From CAKOSP01 sp964369625 (GTDB lineage Bacteria; Bacillota_I; Bacilli_A; RF39; UBA660), in contig CAYJFC010000006.1 of the NCBI GenBank assembly GCA_964369625.1, positions 1-51,635 on the forward strand: 51,635 bases of DNA, given 5' to 3'. The notes under the pieces were generated by a model. The model was not told where the DNA came from. It saw nothing but the letters and a program-made list of their open reading frames with translations, and ran no database searches. The translations under genes were made by a program, and so were the position numbers. The stretch's first letter is position 1. Each line of letters starts with the position of its first letter. Positions 1 through 9,599 of the stretch are shown here, piece by piece.

Positions 1-269
1 TTAATTTTATATTCTAAAGACTTATCATATTCTAAATTTAAATATTGACATCCTCCACATTTTTGAAAATATGGACATATATTTTCTATTTTAAATTCAT
101 TATTTTTAATATACTTAATAACTTTTCCTTCGCTATATTTTTTCTTATTAAGTGTTATTTCTATTTCAACAATATCACCTGGTAAAGTTTTAGGTACAAA
201 TACTATTTTTCCATCTATATAACCAATACCTCTTGCATTATCATCTAATCTTATTATTTCTACTTGCAT
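1..269 (-). CDS. 23S rRNA (uracil-5-)-methyltransferase, RlmD/TrmA family, 5' part only
   Basis: The window cuts this minus-strand gene, so only the first 89 or so residues are present. The start is the ATG at 267-269, preceded by GGAG. The visible part is a TRAM-like beta-barrel (residues 1-60), which binds RNA in this family, followed by the start of the iron-sulfur cysteine cluster, CPYFQKCGGC, at about residues 69-78. That Cys-x5-Cys-x2-Cys pattern is typical of RumA/RlmD/YefA enzymes, which methylate uracil C5 in 23S rRNA or tRNA using S-adenosylmethionine. The catalytic methyltransferase domain lies outside the window, so I cannot say which uridine is modified. Family assignment is firm; exact substrate is not. 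Confidence 0.85.
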   Translation of the reverse strand, partial: MQVEIIRLDDNARGIGYIDGKIVFVPKTLPGDIVEIEITLNKKKYSEGKVIKYIKNNEFKIENICPYFQKCGGCQYLNLEYDKSLEYKI

Positions 270-298
270 AATACTCCTTTTTTTTATTGTAACATAAA

Positions 299-319
299 AA
301 AATGCTTTAAAAGCATTTA
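299..319 (-). terminator. Rho-independent terminator of the lipoprotein gene
   Basis: Read on the minus strand, the hairpin AAATGCTTT/AAAGCATTT begins at the last base of the lipoprotein stop codon (317-319) and is followed by a run of seven T. Seen directly. Confidence 0.8.
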
Positions 320-745
320 TTTACAAACATAGTTCATATCAGTTAAACTTTTTTTATAGTCTTCGTAATTTTCTATAACAAAATCATCTGATTTTAAAAA
401 TTCTTCTGAAACTTTAGTTAAATCATAACTAATAGAATACAAGTATGTCCCATTTTCTAAACTAGCTGAGCATTTTACTCCATCAATATCTGCATACTCA
501 GAACAATCACTAAGAAGTTGTTCATCATCTGCTGAGGCATTTTCACCTAAATAAACATTATTTTCAACTGAAAATGATTTCATTTCTTCTCCAGTATAAT
601 CATATACAATTTCTAAGTTACTTGTAACATCACCATTTACTTCACTAGGCAATACTTCACACGATAATATTTTATCATCTTTATTGGTGCACCCTACTAC
701 TAAAAGTAGCATTATTACTAATGTAATAGTTTTTATTTTATTCAT
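317..745 (-). CDS. Putative lipoprotein, function unknown
   Basis: A 142-residue protein starting at MNKIKTITLV; this ATG gives a normal type II signal peptide and lies just inside a slightly longer reading frame. The lipobox LVVGC puts the lipidated Cys near residue 19, so the mature protein should be anchored on the outer face of the membrane. The rest is acidic, with further Cys residues that could form disulfides. I see no enzymatic motif. It resembles the general style of small Bacillota lipoproteins such as the YehR/DUF1307 group, but I cannot confirm membership. It lies 3' of tex on the same strand, only a few bases away, so the two are probably cotranscribed and end at the hairpin beside its stop codon. 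Confidence 0.75.
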   Translation of the reverse strand: MNKIKTITLVIMLLLVVGCTNKDDKILSCEVLPSEVNGDVTSNLEIVYDYTGEEMKSFSVENNVYLGENASADDEQLLSDCSEYADIDGVKCSASLENGTYLYSISYDLTKVSEEFLKSDDFVIENYEDYKKSLTDMNYVCK

Positions 746-756
746 ATACATATCTC

Positions 757-2877
757 CTATTTTCCTATCATTGTTAATGACACTTTTTTCTTATCTAAAT
801 CTATTTTTTCCACATAGCATGTAATTATTTGGCCTATTGACAATACTTCTGATGGATGTTTTATAAATTCTTTTGTTATTTTAGAAATATGAACTAATCC
901 ATCATTTTTAAGACCAATGTCAATAAATGCTCCAAAATCAATTACATTTCTAACTGTTCCTTGTAATTCTTCTCCTATTTTTAAATCTTCTAATTTAAGT
1001 ATATTACTTTTTAGTATCGGTTTATCAAATTCATCACGAGGATCTCTTTTTGGCTTTTTAAAAGATTCTATTATGTCTTCAAAAGTATAATTATCAATTT
1101 CATATGCATTATTAAAATTAATATTTTCTACAGCTTTACTGCCTATCATATTTAAAGTTAGTTTATTATCATTTAATATTTTCATTGCAATATCATAACT
1201 TTCTGGGTGTATTGCTGTTTCATCAAGTAAATTTTCTCCACCAGTAATTCTTAAAAACCCTATGGCTTGTTCATACACTTTAGGTGTTAATATTTTTTTT
1301 AGTTCTAACCTACTTTTTATTTTTTTCACTTTTTCTCTATATGTAATTAATTTTTCTGCCATTTTACTTGTTATACCAGATACATATTTAAATAAACTAA
1401 CAGATGCCGTATTTACATCTACCCCTACACTGTTAACTGAAGATAATACTACAAAATCAAGTGATTCTTTAAGCATTTTATTTGGAACATCATGTTGGTA
1501 TAAACCTACTCCTATTGCTTCTGGTTCTATTTTAACAAGCTCTGCAAGTGGATCTTGAAGTCTTCTACCAATTGAAGCTGCACTTCTTTGTTCTACTGAA
1601 AAATCAGGAAATTCTGCTATTGCAAGTTTAGATGCTGAATATACAGATGCTCCTGCTTCACTTACGATAATAAATTCAGTCTTTAAAGAAGCTTCATTTA
1701 TTAAATTAGCAATAAACTCTTCTGATTCTCTAGATGCTGTACCATTACCAATTGCAATTATATCAATATTATACTTATGTACAAGTTCTATTATTTTTTT
1801 AGCACTACCCGCTAAATCTTTTTTTGGTTCATGAGGATATATTACCCCTATTTCTAGTACTTTACCATTAGTATCAAGCACCGCTAATTTACACCCAGTT
1901 CTAAACGCTGGATCAAAACCAAGTACAACTTTTTCTTTAATTGGTGGCTGCATAAGTAAATTTTTTAAGTTATCTGAAAAATTTTCTATCGCTTTAAGTG
2001 ACGCATTATCAGTAAGCTCACTTCTTATTTCTCTTTCTACTGATGGAAATATTAATCTTTTAAATGAATCAGCTATAGCTTCTTTAACAATTAAAGCACT
2101 TATACTTTTATCATTTTTTATTATTTTCTTTTCTAAAAAATCTAATATTCTTGTTTTATCAAAATCTAAAGATACACTAATTATTTTTTCTTTCTCAGCT
2201 CTATTAAGTGCTAAAATTCTATGTGCCTTAGCATAATATATTTTTTCGCTAAACTCATAATACATTTCATAAGTTTTATTTTCATCAATTGCATCTTTTT
2301 TCTTTTTAGTAGAAACGTTTCCAAATTTAAATATATTTTCTCTAATATATTTGCGATAAAAAGCATTATCACTAATCCACTCTGCTATAATATATTTAGC
2401 TCCCATGATAGCATCCTCAATAGTTTTAACTGATTTAGTTAAATATTTTTTTGCTAATTCATCAAGTGATCCATTAACAGGAAATGCCATTATTTCTTTA
2501 GCAAGAGGTTCCAAACCATTATTAATTGCATCTGTTGCTTTTGTTTTTTTCTTTTCTTTAAATGGTCTATATATATCATCAAGTTCCACTAGTTTAGTAG
2601 CATTTTTTATTTCTTCAACTAACTTTTCTGTTAACAAACCTTTTTCATCAATCAACCTTTTAACATCGTCTTTTTTCTTTTCTAAGGATACACAATATTC
2701 ATATCGCAAATTTATTTCTCTTATCTGTTCTTCATCTAACCCATTTGTAGCTTCTTTTCTATACCTTGCAATAAATGGTACTGTATTTCCTTCTTGAAGT
2801 AAATCTAAAACAGTTTTCACATCTTTAGCATTTATATTAAGTAATATACTTACTTCTTTAATTAATTCTATATTCAT
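757..2877 (-). CDS. tex: Tex family S1 RNA-binding transcription accessory protein
   Basis: About 706 residues, full length for Tex. Order of domains: N-terminal helical Tex-N/HTH region (1-190), RuvC/YqgF-like RNase H fold (about 320-450, with GFDPAFRTGCK and AIGNGTASRESE), helix-hairpin-helix repeats (about 480-560, including VNTASVSLFKYVSGI), and a C-terminal S1 domain (about 630-706, GTVRNVIDFGAFIDIGL). Tex proteins bind nucleic acid and affect transcription or RNA turnover; the precise role in Bacillota is unsettled. I chose the ATG at 2875-2877 over the in-frame TTG at 2884-2886 because Bacillota homologues begin close to this point. The gene stands between the capsule operon terminator and the lipoprotein gene. 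Confidence 0.95.
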   Translation of the reverse strand: MNIELIKEVSILLNINAKDVKTVLDLLQEGNTVPFIARYRKEATNGLDEEQIREINLRYEYCVSLEKKKDDVKRLIDEKGLLTEKLVEEIKNATKLVELDDIYRPFKEKKKTKATDAINNGLEPLAKEIMAFPVNGSLDELAKKYLTKSVKTIEDAIMGAKYIIAEWISDNAFYRKYIRENIFKFGNVSTKKKKDAIDENKTYEMYYEFSEKIYYAKAHRILALNRAEKEKIISVSLDFDKTRILDFLEKKIIKNDKSISALIVKEAIADSFKRLIFPSVEREIRSELTDNASLKAIENFSDNLKNLLMQPPIKEKVVLGFDPAFRTGCKLAVLDTNGKVLEIGVIYPHEPKKDLAGSAKKIIELVHKYNIDIIAIGNGTASRESEEFIANLINEASLKTEFIIVSEAGASVYSASKLAIAEFPDFSVEQRSAASIGRRLQDPLAELVKIEPEAIGVGLYQHDVPNKMLKESLDFVVLSSVNSVGVDVNTASVSLFKYVSGITSKMAEKLITYREKVKKIKSRLELKKILTPKVYEQAIGFLRITGGENLLDETAIHPESYDIAMKILNDNKLTLNMIGSKAVENINFNNAYEIDNYTFEDIIESFKKPKRDPRDEFDKPILKSNILKLEDLKIGEELQGTVRNVIDFGAFIDIGLKNDGLVHISKITKEFIKHPSEVLSIGQIITCYVEKIDLDKKKVSLTMIGK

Positions 2878-2917
2878 TATTACCAACTTTCATATTCTAT
2901 TATACATTATTATTAAT

Positions 2918-2948
2918 AAAAAAAGAAAGTTTTTATTTTAAACTTTCT
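2918..2948 (-). terminator. Terminator of the capsule operon
   Basis: On the minus strand AGAAAGTTT and AAACTTTCT form a hairpin followed by seven T. The 5' arm contains the last codons and the TAA stop of the CpsB-type phosphatase. Confidence 0.88.
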
Positions 2949-3645
2949 CATTATTTATAATTTTTTCTATGTTAGTATCTGTCAGTGTTTTAAATTTATC
3001 TTCACTAGTTAATTTAATTATTTTCTTTTTAATTTTTTTGAAATTATCTAAAATATAATAATCTGAATGTAAATCTAAGCTTAAAACATCTACATAATTA
3101 TTTTTCAAAAAATATTTCAAACATTTTTTAGATTTAGGACCATAATAATTTATAATACTACCATAATTACATTGTAATAATACACCTTTATCTATTAATG
3201 TTTTTATAAATTCAGGATTTTCTTGATAATATATATATCTTTCCGGATGAGCTAATATAACTTTATATCCATTTTGATATAATTTATCTATATAATCATT
3301 TATAACAGGAAAAAATATATCAAATGGAAATTCTATTAATAAATATTTTGTATTATTAATAGGATATATTTCACCTTCAATTATTTTTTCAACAATGTTA
3401 TCACTTATTATTATTTCGTTTCCTAAATATAAATTAATATTATTAGTCATTTTTTGTAATGAATTAAATATTTCTAATTTACCTTTATTATTAACAGTCA
3501 TTTTATACTTTGGATAATAATGCGGAGTTAATACTATATCAGTAAATCCTAATTCAGTAAGTTTTTTTATTAAATTAGATGTTACTTCTAAAGATGAACT
3601 TCCATCATCAACACCAGGTAATATATGTGTATGTAAATCTTTCAT
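2938..3645 (-). CDS. CpsB/CapC-type tyrosine-protein phosphatase (PHP superfamily)
   Basis: A 235-residue manganese-dependent phosphatase of the YwqE/CpsB family. The N-terminus DLHTHILPGVDDGS carries the metal-binding HxH pair, and later motifs (TPHYYP, LAHPERY, LDLHSD) supply the remaining metal ligands of the PHP fold. In this family the enzyme removes phosphate from the tyrosine tail of the CpsD/CapB kinase and so tunes polysaccharide chain length or output. It is the last gene of the operon, and its ATG overlaps the kinase stop codon by one base (TAATG), which suggests translational coupling. Family assignment is firm; the direct target is inferred from the neighbouring kinase. Confidence 0.92.
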   Translation of the reverse strand: MKDLHTHILPGVDDGSSSLEVTSNLIKKLTELGFTDIVLTPHYYPKYKMTVNNKGKLEIFNSLQKMTNNINLYLGNEIIISDNIVEKIIEGEIYPINNTKYLLIEFPFDIFFPVINDYIDKLYQNGYKVILAHPERYIYYQENPEFIKTLIDKGVLLQCNYGSIINYYGPKSKKCLKYFLKNNYVDVLSLDLHSDYYILDNFKKIKKKIIKLTSEDKFKTLTDTNIEKIINNEKV

Positions 3646-4307
3646 TATTCGTATTTATAGTAAGAGGATTTATCTTTTACAACCCTATTAGCTATAACTC
3701 CAATAACATTTGCATCTACTGAAGAAAGGGATTTTTTAGCTACTGATAATGTTTCAGTTGTACTAACTCCAATTGATGTTACAAGAGCTGTCATATCCAC
3801 TTTCTTAGATAATATTACTGAATCAGATAGACCATTAAGTGGCGTTCCATCTAATATTATTACATCATATTCTTTTTTTAACACTTCAAGCATAACATCA
3901 ATCGTTTTATACGTTAATAATTCTGATGGATTAAAAGGGACTTTACCTCTTGGAATTATACTTAAATTTTTAGTTTCCGTTTTAACAATAAAGTCTTCTA
4001 CTTTACCGACTTCATTAGATTTCAATATATCAGATAAACCTTTTAAATTATCTATATTAAAAATTGTATGAAGTCTTCCTTTTCTTAAATCACAGTCAAT
4101 TAAAATAACTTTTTTATTAAGTTGTGCGTAAGCTACTCCTAAATTTGAAGATATAAAGCTTTTACCTTCTCCAGGAAGTGATGATGTTATAAGAAGTGTT
4201 TTAGAATTTTTATTTGACTTACAATGTTCAATGTTAGTTCTTATCATTTTAATAGCTTCACTTGCTTGACCTTTAGGATCTATTATAACAACTAATTCTT
4301 TATTCAT
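3645..4307 (-). CDS. CpsD/CapB-type bacterial tyrosine kinase
   Basis: A 220-residue BY-kinase. It shows Walker A (SLPGEGKS, about residue 46), Walker A' (VILIDCDLRKG) and Walker B (DVIILDGTP). The C-terminus ends with a short Tyr cluster (SSYYKYE) that would be the autophosphorylation site. Such kinases need the cytoplasmic tail of the CpsC/CapA membrane partner, encoded directly upstream and overlapping by eight bases. The start at the ATG at 4305-4307 is preferred over the in-frame GTG at 4316 because AGGTGG then sits at proper Shine-Dalgarno distance. It is expected to control polymerisation and export of the capsule made by this operon. The Tyr cluster is shorter than in many homologues. 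Confidence 0.93.
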   Translation of the reverse strand: MNKELVVIIDPKGQASEAIKMIRTNIEHCKSNKNSKTLLITSSLPGEGKSFISSNLGVAYAQLNKKVILIDCDLRKGRLHTIFNIDNLKGLSDILKSNEVGKVEDFIVKTETKNLSIIPRGKVPFNPSELLTYKTIDVMLEVLKKEYDVIILDGTPLNGLSDSVILSKKVDMTALVTSIGVSTTETLSVAKKSLSSVDANVIGVIANRVVKDKSSYYKYE

Positions 4308-4983
4308 ATTTACCACCTTTAACTATTAATGAAGGAACTGATCCAAGAATACCAAATCCTGTTATATTTTCTATTTGTTCTAAAGTTTTTATTGAATTAT
4401 CTAAATAAAATTTAATAAAAACTAATAATGACATAATTATAAATCCTATACCTAAATATATCGCAGAATCTTTTAATAAATTTATATTATAAGGTTCACT
4501 TGCTGTACTAGCTTTATCCAATATTTTTATATTTTCTATTTTATATAAATCTTCTACTTCATTTGAAAATATTTTTGTTATTTCCGTAACTATATCCTGA
4601 GCAACCTTAGCGTTTTCGTGTGAAACAGTTATATTAATAACTTCAGTATTAGTTACACTTGATACAGATATATATTCATGTAAAGTTTCGTAATTAGTAC
4701 TTAGTTCTAAATTTTCTATAGTATCTTCAATTACAGTTCTACTTTTTATTATTTCTTTATATGTATCTACTAATTTTTGATTTAAAGTTATATCTGTACT
4801 AGTTTGACCATCAAGTCCATCTTCAGTAGCTATTACTATTGTAGAAGTAGAACTATACATAGGCACTTTAAAATACATTGAATATATCAAACCCGCTATT
4901 AAACACACCAGCATTACTATAATAATATAACCAATACTATTTTTGTAATATTTTATAAATTCATTAATTTTAACTTCTTCCAT
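4300..4983 (-). CDS. CpsC/CapA-type polysaccharide chain-length regulator (Wzz domain)
   Basis: A 227-residue membrane protein with two transmembrane segments, at about residues 15-38 and 170-195, flanking an extracellular Wzz-type loop. The loop has the family's TSTIVIATEDGLDGQ region and a PYNINL motif just before the second helix. The short cytoplasmic tail after the second helix would activate the tyrosine kinase encoded next. In this family the pair sets chain length and links polymerisation to phosphorylation. It follows the flippase gene by about 50 bases. In many Gram-positive capsule loci the CpsC-D-B block is at the 5' end; here it is at the 3' end. Confidence 0.9.
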   Translation of the reverse strand: MEEVKINEFIKYYKNSIGYIIIVMLVCLIAGLIYSMYFKVPMYSSTSTIVIATEDGLDGQTSTDITLNQKLVDTYKEIIKSRTVIEDTIENLELSTNYETLHEYISVSSVTNTEVINITVSHENAKVAQDIVTEITKIFSNEVEDLYKIENIKILDKASTASEPYNINLLKDSAIYLGIGFIIMSLLVFIKFYLDNSIKTLEQIENITGFGILGSVPSLIVKGGKYE

Positions 4984-5032
4984 TTTATCCCTCTTTCGTA
5001 TTCTAATATCATATTTATGATATCACATTTAA

Positions 5033-6274
5033 CTATTTTTTTCTATTTAATTTTTTTCTATTTACAAGTACTACAGTTAATCTATATATAAATACTATTA
5101 CCTCAATTGCTGCAGCAGAAATAGCTATTGTAATAATATTAATATTAGCAGTTACAAATAAAATAATTAGTATAGTTACTTGGCATATTGCTCCAAGTAT
5201 GTTGGCAAAATTAGCCTCTTTTGATAACTTCATTGGCACCATAACAGGAAAAGATAATATATAGGATGGTAGTATTACAAATGCTATTGGTAACATACAT
5301 CTAAATATAACAGCTGTATCAGCATAACTTGCTCCAAAAAACCATATTACAAATTCATCAGCAAATATAAACGCAACAATTCCTGCAACTATAATAAGCG
5401 GCATACATATTATCATTATTTTTTTTATAATTTTATAATTTTTATTTTTTACCATATATGGATATAATCCATCAGCAACAGGTGTTGCAAAAGCTTTAGA
5501 TATATTTATTAACTTATCAGATGCTGCATAGTAACCAACTTGTGGACTAGTGCCATATACATTACCAATTATAATTGTATTTAAAGCTTGATAAAATGTA
5601 GAAGAAAATCTTGATGCAAAAAATGGTAGTGCTCTTCTAAAATATTTTTTTATATCATTTAAGTTTGTTTTAATTAGTGTAATATTATATTCATTTTTTA
5701 AATTTACCATTGAGTATATATATGAAAATAAATTACCTAGTAATAATAATATTGGAATTAATAAGTAGTCACTAGGTTCTTTTAACAAAATAAATATCAT
5801 ACCCGTAAAAAACACTTTAATAATAACAGTTCTAACTGTTATTTTTTTCATATTTTCGAGTCCGCGATATATATAATCTGGAACTAATGATGCAAATATT
5901 GTTGATGCCATAAATAATATATATAAAAGTAAATATCCACTTGATAAATTAAATATAGCATTAATAATAATAAATAATAAAATTATTACTATAGATAACA
6001 ATATTTTTATTTTAAATACATTAGTATGTATTTCTTTTAATTTTAAATTGTTATCTTTATTTTTAGCCACTTCTTTAGTAGCGTATAATGTAAAACCAAA
6101 ATCAAGAATTATTTGAATATACATCATTACAGACATAGCAACGTTAATAATTCCATAAACTGTCGGTTCCAAAACTCTTGACTGATAAGGAATAGTAATT
6201 AAATTAAGTATTTGTGTAGAAAACATTAATATATAAAGAAAGAAAATATTACTTATAAAAGTTTTATTTTTCAT
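5033..6274 (-). CDS. Oligosaccharide flippase, Wzx/MATE-like
   Basis: A 413-residue protein with about 12 hydrophobic helices spread along its length and the N-terminal pattern common to polysaccharide flippases (TQILNLITIPYQSRVLEP, then YGIINVAMSVMMY). Proteins of this family move undecaprenyl-diphosphate-linked repeat units from the inner to the outer face of the membrane. The gene overlaps the upstream iron-sulfur protein gene by 11 bases. The specific sugar unit cannot be read from sequence, though the upstream pyruvyl transferase suggests a pyruvylated unit. Confidence 0.9.
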   Translation of the reverse strand: MKNKTFISNIFFLYILMFSTQILNLITIPYQSRVLEPTVYGIINVAMSVMMYIQIILDFGFTLYATKEVAKNKDNNLKLKEIHTNVFKIKILLSIVIILLFIIINAIFNLSSGYLLLYILFMASTIFASLVPDYIYRGLENMKKITVRTVIIKVFFTGMIFILLKEPSDYLLIPILLLLGNLFSYIYSMVNLKNEYNITLIKTNLNDIKKYFRRALPFFASRFSSTFYQALNTIIIGNVYGTSPQVGYYAASDKLINISKAFATPVADGLYPYMVKNKNYKIIKKIMIICMPLIIVAGIVAFIFADEFVIWFFGASYADTAVIFRCMLPIAFVILPSYILSFPVMVPMKLSKEANFANILGAICQVTILIILFVTANINIITIAISAAAIEVIVFIYRLTVVLVNRKKLNRKK

Positions 6275-7421
6275 TTTTAATCACCATTTTTAACTTTCTT
6301 TTTAATTTAAAAGGAAGTATATCTTTTATTAAATTAATTAATTTACTTTTAAAACTAATTTTTGGTTTATATTTTTTTAAAAATGCAGCGTAAGTCATAT
6401 TTTTTAAATCTTTATAAATTGTATCTCTTAGTGCATTTCTTTTTTCACACTCTCTTAAACATCTGTTAGTTTTTATTTCTTTTTCATAATCAACTAACAT
6501 ATATTTAATATTTAACTTTTTAAATACTTGCCTTGCTTTTTCACTATTTACAGTAACCATAGTTTTAGTTATATATGGATAAAAATCTTTATATAAAATA
6601 TTTGTATCCCCTACTGTAAAATCTGCTATACGTTTTTCATTAGCATAACTGCATTTATAACAAACGTTTCTATATGACATATTTTTAAGGAATGCATTGT
6701 AATATACATCCTTTTTCCAGAAAATTCTTTTTTTCTTTTTCCCAATAAGCATTAACGCAAAATCATTTATTTGATTCCATGATTTATTTCTAAATTTAAT
6801 GTATTTAAAATCATATTTAGATTCAAGATATTCAATATGTTTTTTTAAAAAAATTGGACTTGGAGTACCATGACAAACAAAGTCAACCGTTAATAGATTT
6901 TCATAATTTGAAAATATTGATTTAATTCCAGCTATTTGGCAAGGCGAACCTATTACTAAAACTTCTTTTTTTGTTTTTAAACTTGCTTCTATTTCATCAT
7001 ATAAATGAAAAAATTTACTTTGCACATATTTAGATCCTTGTGTTTTTTTTAAATCATCTTCATCACTTAATTTAATATGTTTAACAATTTTTTCATAATC
7101 ATCATAAATTGATGCAAAAACAACACCATTATTTTTTAAAAAATATTTAGATAACTCAAAGCAAAAGCCCCCAGATGAACTATTTTGATAGCTTTTTGAA
7201 TTTATAAATGCATGATAAACCTTTAATGGATTATTCTTATTTAATAAATTTAACTGTGGACATTTTTTAGAACATAAATTACACGATATGCAAGCATCGT
7301 TTATTTTGGGCACGTCAAAACCTTCTTCATCTTTTTCAAAATCAATAGCATTAACTGGGCATATTTTTTTACATGCACCACATCCTGTACATAACGTTTT
7401 ATCTAATTTATCTATACTCAT
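6264..7421 (-). CDS. Coenzyme F420 hydrogenase/dehydrogenase beta-subunit family iron-sulfur protein
   Basis: A 385-residue protein opening with two 4Fe-4S ferredoxin motifs, CTGCGACKKICP (residues 11-22) and CISCNLCSKKCP (about 43-54). The F420 hydrogenase/dehydrogenase beta-like region follows, with SSGG (about 81-84), GSPCQIAG and VCHGTPSP. Homologues are often found beside polysaccharide pyruvyl transferases in surface polysaccharide clusters, as here, where the pyruvyl transferase gene lies one base upstream. The C-terminus is strongly basic. The reaction is not established for these relatives, and the name is historical: nothing here implies F420 use. A redox step on the sugar or its donor is a reasonable inference. 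Confidence 0.85.
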   Translation of the reverse strand: MSIDKLDKTLCTGCGACKKICPVNAIDFEKDEEGFDVPKINDACISCNLCSKKCPQLNLLNKNNPLKVYHAFINSKSYQNSSSGGFCFELSKYFLKNNGVVFASIYDDYEKIVKHIKLSDEDDLKKTQGSKYVQSKFFHLYDEIEASLKTKKEVLVIGSPCQIAGIKSIFSNYENLLTVDFVCHGTPSPIFLKKHIEYLESKYDFKYIKFRNKSWNQINDFALMLIGKKKKRIFWKKDVYYNAFLKNMSYRNVCYKCSYANEKRIADFTVGDTNILYKDFYPYITKTMVTVNSEKARQVFKKLNIKYMLVDYEKEIKTNRCLRECEKRNALRDTIYKDLKNMTYAAFLKKYKPKISFKSKLINLIKDILPFKLKRKLKMVIKNEK

Positions 7422-7422
7422 G

Positions 7423-8520
7423 TTATTTATTAAATATCTCCTTTATATATTCTTTTGACAAGGTTATTTCCTTGTTTAACTTTTTTTCATAATCTTTTTT
7501 AAAAAGTAAATTCCAATCTCTACTATTATACTCTTTGAAATTTTTAACCATTAAATTTTCTAAATCTAATAATTTTAAAATACTATTCATTCTAATGTTT
7601 TTTCCTTCATTTTCAAAAACAATTAATTTTTTATTAAAAATAAGTCCAAAAGCAGTTCCATGAAATGAATTTGTAACAACGTATTTAGCATTAGAAAATA
7701 AATACAAATATTCTTCTGGACCTAAATTTTTATACACATAATCCTTAGTATATTTACTTTTTAAACCAGCTTGAATTACAACTATTTTTAAATTTTCTTT
7801 TTTCTTTAAATCTTCTAATATCTTTTCATACTCAGCATTTTCTTCAAGAGCATATAATAAAATATAATCTTCATTTATCATATTTTTGGGTTTAACTGCT
7901 AAATTTTCCCAAAACTTTTTGTCTTTTAAAAATACTGGATCAAGTACATGCTTAGCAGTTTTGTACAATAATTTATCTTGTAAATATTCTTGAGAATCTT
8001 TTTCTCTAACAGATATTTTATTTAAAAATTTTAAATTTTTTGCTAAAAATCCCTTTGCTAAATCATGATTATCTAAGCATATTGAAGCTGCATAACTTGC
8101 TTTATATACTTGATCATTTATTAGAGAAAAGAAATAATTTGTATCCTGATTCGTTAGAAATGGATTCCATATTTGATCACTTCCGCAAACTACAGTGCTA
8201 AAGTTATAATCACTTAAAGATTTATTACTAACTTCATTTACTCTTTTAGTAAATTTAAAATATTTGTCATTAAATTTATTAAAAGCAATATGTTTTTCTT
8301 TAATTTGTTTATAAAACAATATCAGTTTAAGGGTATTAAATATAAAGTTCTTATAATTATATTTTCTTATATCTAGTAAATCAGAAAAAAGAGGTGAATT
8401 ATAATCAATTATTTTAACCTCTTTTGAATACTTTTGTAATTCACTATATAATGCATAAGCTTGTAATGTAGCGCCATAATTTACTGAATTATGGATTGTT
8501 AGTAAACCTACTTTATTCAT
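7423..8520 (-). CDS. Polysaccharide pyruvyl transferase family protein
   Basis: A 365-residue protein of the CsaB/WcaK-like family. Typical features are the N-terminal GLLTIHNSVNYGATLQAYAL, a central VVCGSDQIWNP motif and a late TNSFHGTAFGLIF motif. Family members transfer pyruvate from phosphoenolpyruvate onto a sugar to form a ketal, which adds negative charge to the polymer. Pairing with the iron-sulfur protein encoded immediately downstream is a recurrent gene order in Bacillota and Bacteroidota. The acceptor sugar is unknown. The stop codon of the upstream glycosyltransferase overlaps this start by one base. Confidence 0.9.
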   Translation of the reverse strand: MNKVGLLTIHNSVNYGATLQAYALYSELQKYSKEVKIIDYNSPLFSDLLDIRKYNYKNFIFNTLKLILFYKQIKEKHIAFNKFNDKYFKFTKRVNEVSNKSLSDYNFSTVVCGSDQIWNPFLTNQDTNYFFSLINDQVYKASYAASICLDNHDLAKGFLAKNLKFLNKISVREKDSQEYLQDKLLYKTAKHVLDPVFLKDKKFWENLAVKPKNMINEDYILLYALEENAEYEKILEDLKKKENLKIVVIQAGLKSKYTKDYVYKNLGPEEYLYLFSNAKYVVTNSFHGTAFGLIFNKKLIVFENEGKNIRMNSILKLLDLENLMVKNFKEYNSRDWNLLFKKDYEKKLNKEITLSKEYIKEIFNK

Positions 8521-9599
8521 TATTTTACCTCTCTTCTATAAAAGTCAATATACTTTTTTGTTAGATTATTAATTTCAAATTTGTCAAATATATTAATATT
8601 ATCAATATTTGGATAATTATTAAGTGCATCTTTTAAAACTTTTATATATTCTTCTATATCTGCTATATTATTTACTAAATATTTAGATAATTCACCAGTT
8701 AATATTTCTGAAGGTCCATATTTACAATTACTAGATATTACTTTGCATCCGCATGCTAGAGCCTCTAATAAAACCATTGAAAATGATTCAGAATCAGATG
8801 TTACCACTAAAGCCTTTGCTCTGCTCATATAGCTGTATACATTAGGAGTATAACCTTTAAAAATTACATCTTTTTCAATATTGTAATTTTTTGCTATTTT
8901 TTTTAATTTTTCTAATAAAGATCCGCTTCCTAATATTACTAATTTATATTCTTTATAAAATTTTCCTTTATAAAATGTTTCAAGCATTCTTTCAGGTCTT
9001 TTAACTTTTTCTAATCTTCCAACGAATAAAATATACGGTTTAATATTATCTGTTTTTTCTTTTTTTAATTTTTTTATTTCTTCTAATAAAAGTGGATTAT
9101 ATATTGTTGTAACATATTTTTCTTTAAATTTAAAATCATTTATCAGTTCTTTTCCAACATTTTTTGATACAGCTACAATTTTTCTTTTTCTAAATATAAT
9201 ATTTAATACTTTTCTATATTTAATAGAAATATCATTTGATAATGTAGAGTGCTGAACGTATATACATTTTTTATTTATTTTAGTTAATCTTGCTAATAAT
9301 TGCGAAAAAGGTAAATTAGCGGTAATTAAAGAAAATTTATGTTTCTTTAAATAATTATTTACTATTTTTCTTTTTTTTAATATTTGAATTATTTTATTTG
9401 TTGAAGATATATTTTTATCAATATCCAAATTAATAACTTTGTAATTTTCATTAATCACATAATCACTTTCCTTATATAAAGTAATAAAATGAACTTCAAA
9501 ACCTTGATTTAAATATTCTTTAGCATAATTATCACAAACTCTTTCTGCTCCACCTAATCCAAATGAATTCAAAAAGAATAATATTTTTTTATTTTTCAA
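8520..9599 (-). CDS. Glycosyltransferase family 4 (GT-B fold)
   Basis: A 359-residue retaining GT-B enzyme. The N-terminal domain begins FFLNSFGLGGAERVCDNYA. The C-terminal nucleotide-sugar domain has LFVGRLEKVKRPERM (about 191-205) and the conserved ESFSMVLLEALACGC patch (about 265-279), whose first Glu is part of the EX7E motif. It probably adds one sugar to the lipid-linked repeat unit on the cytoplasmic side. Donor and acceptor cannot be read from sequence. It overlaps the Wzy-like polymerase gene upstream by 11 bases. Confidence 0.9.
   Translation of the reverse strand: MKNKKILFFLNSFGLGGAERVCDNYAKEYLNQGFEVHFITLYKESDYVINENYKVINLDIDKNISSTNKIIQILKKRKIVNNYLKKHKFSLITANLPFSQLLARLTKINKKCIYVQHSTLSNDISIKYRKVLNIIFRKRKIVAVSKNVGKELINDFKFKEKYVTTIYNPLLLEEIKKLKKEKTDNIKPYILFVGRLEKVKRPERMLETFYKGKFYKEYKLVILGSGSLLEKLKKIAKNYNIEKDVIFKGYTPNVYSYMSRAKALVVTSDSESFSMVLLEALACGCKVISSNCKYGPSEILTGELSKYLVNNIADIEEYIKVLKDALNNYPNIDNINIFDKFEINNLTKKYIDFYRREVK

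Noticed and set aside
1262..2797. Plus-strand open frames of 70-130 codons inside tex
   Set aside because: They are shadows of tex, which has full domain support on the other strand; no ribosome sites.
2405..2797. A Ser-rich 130-codon plus-strand frame
   Set aside because: Lies entirely within tex; the Ser/Phe bias is the complement of Lys/Glu codons.
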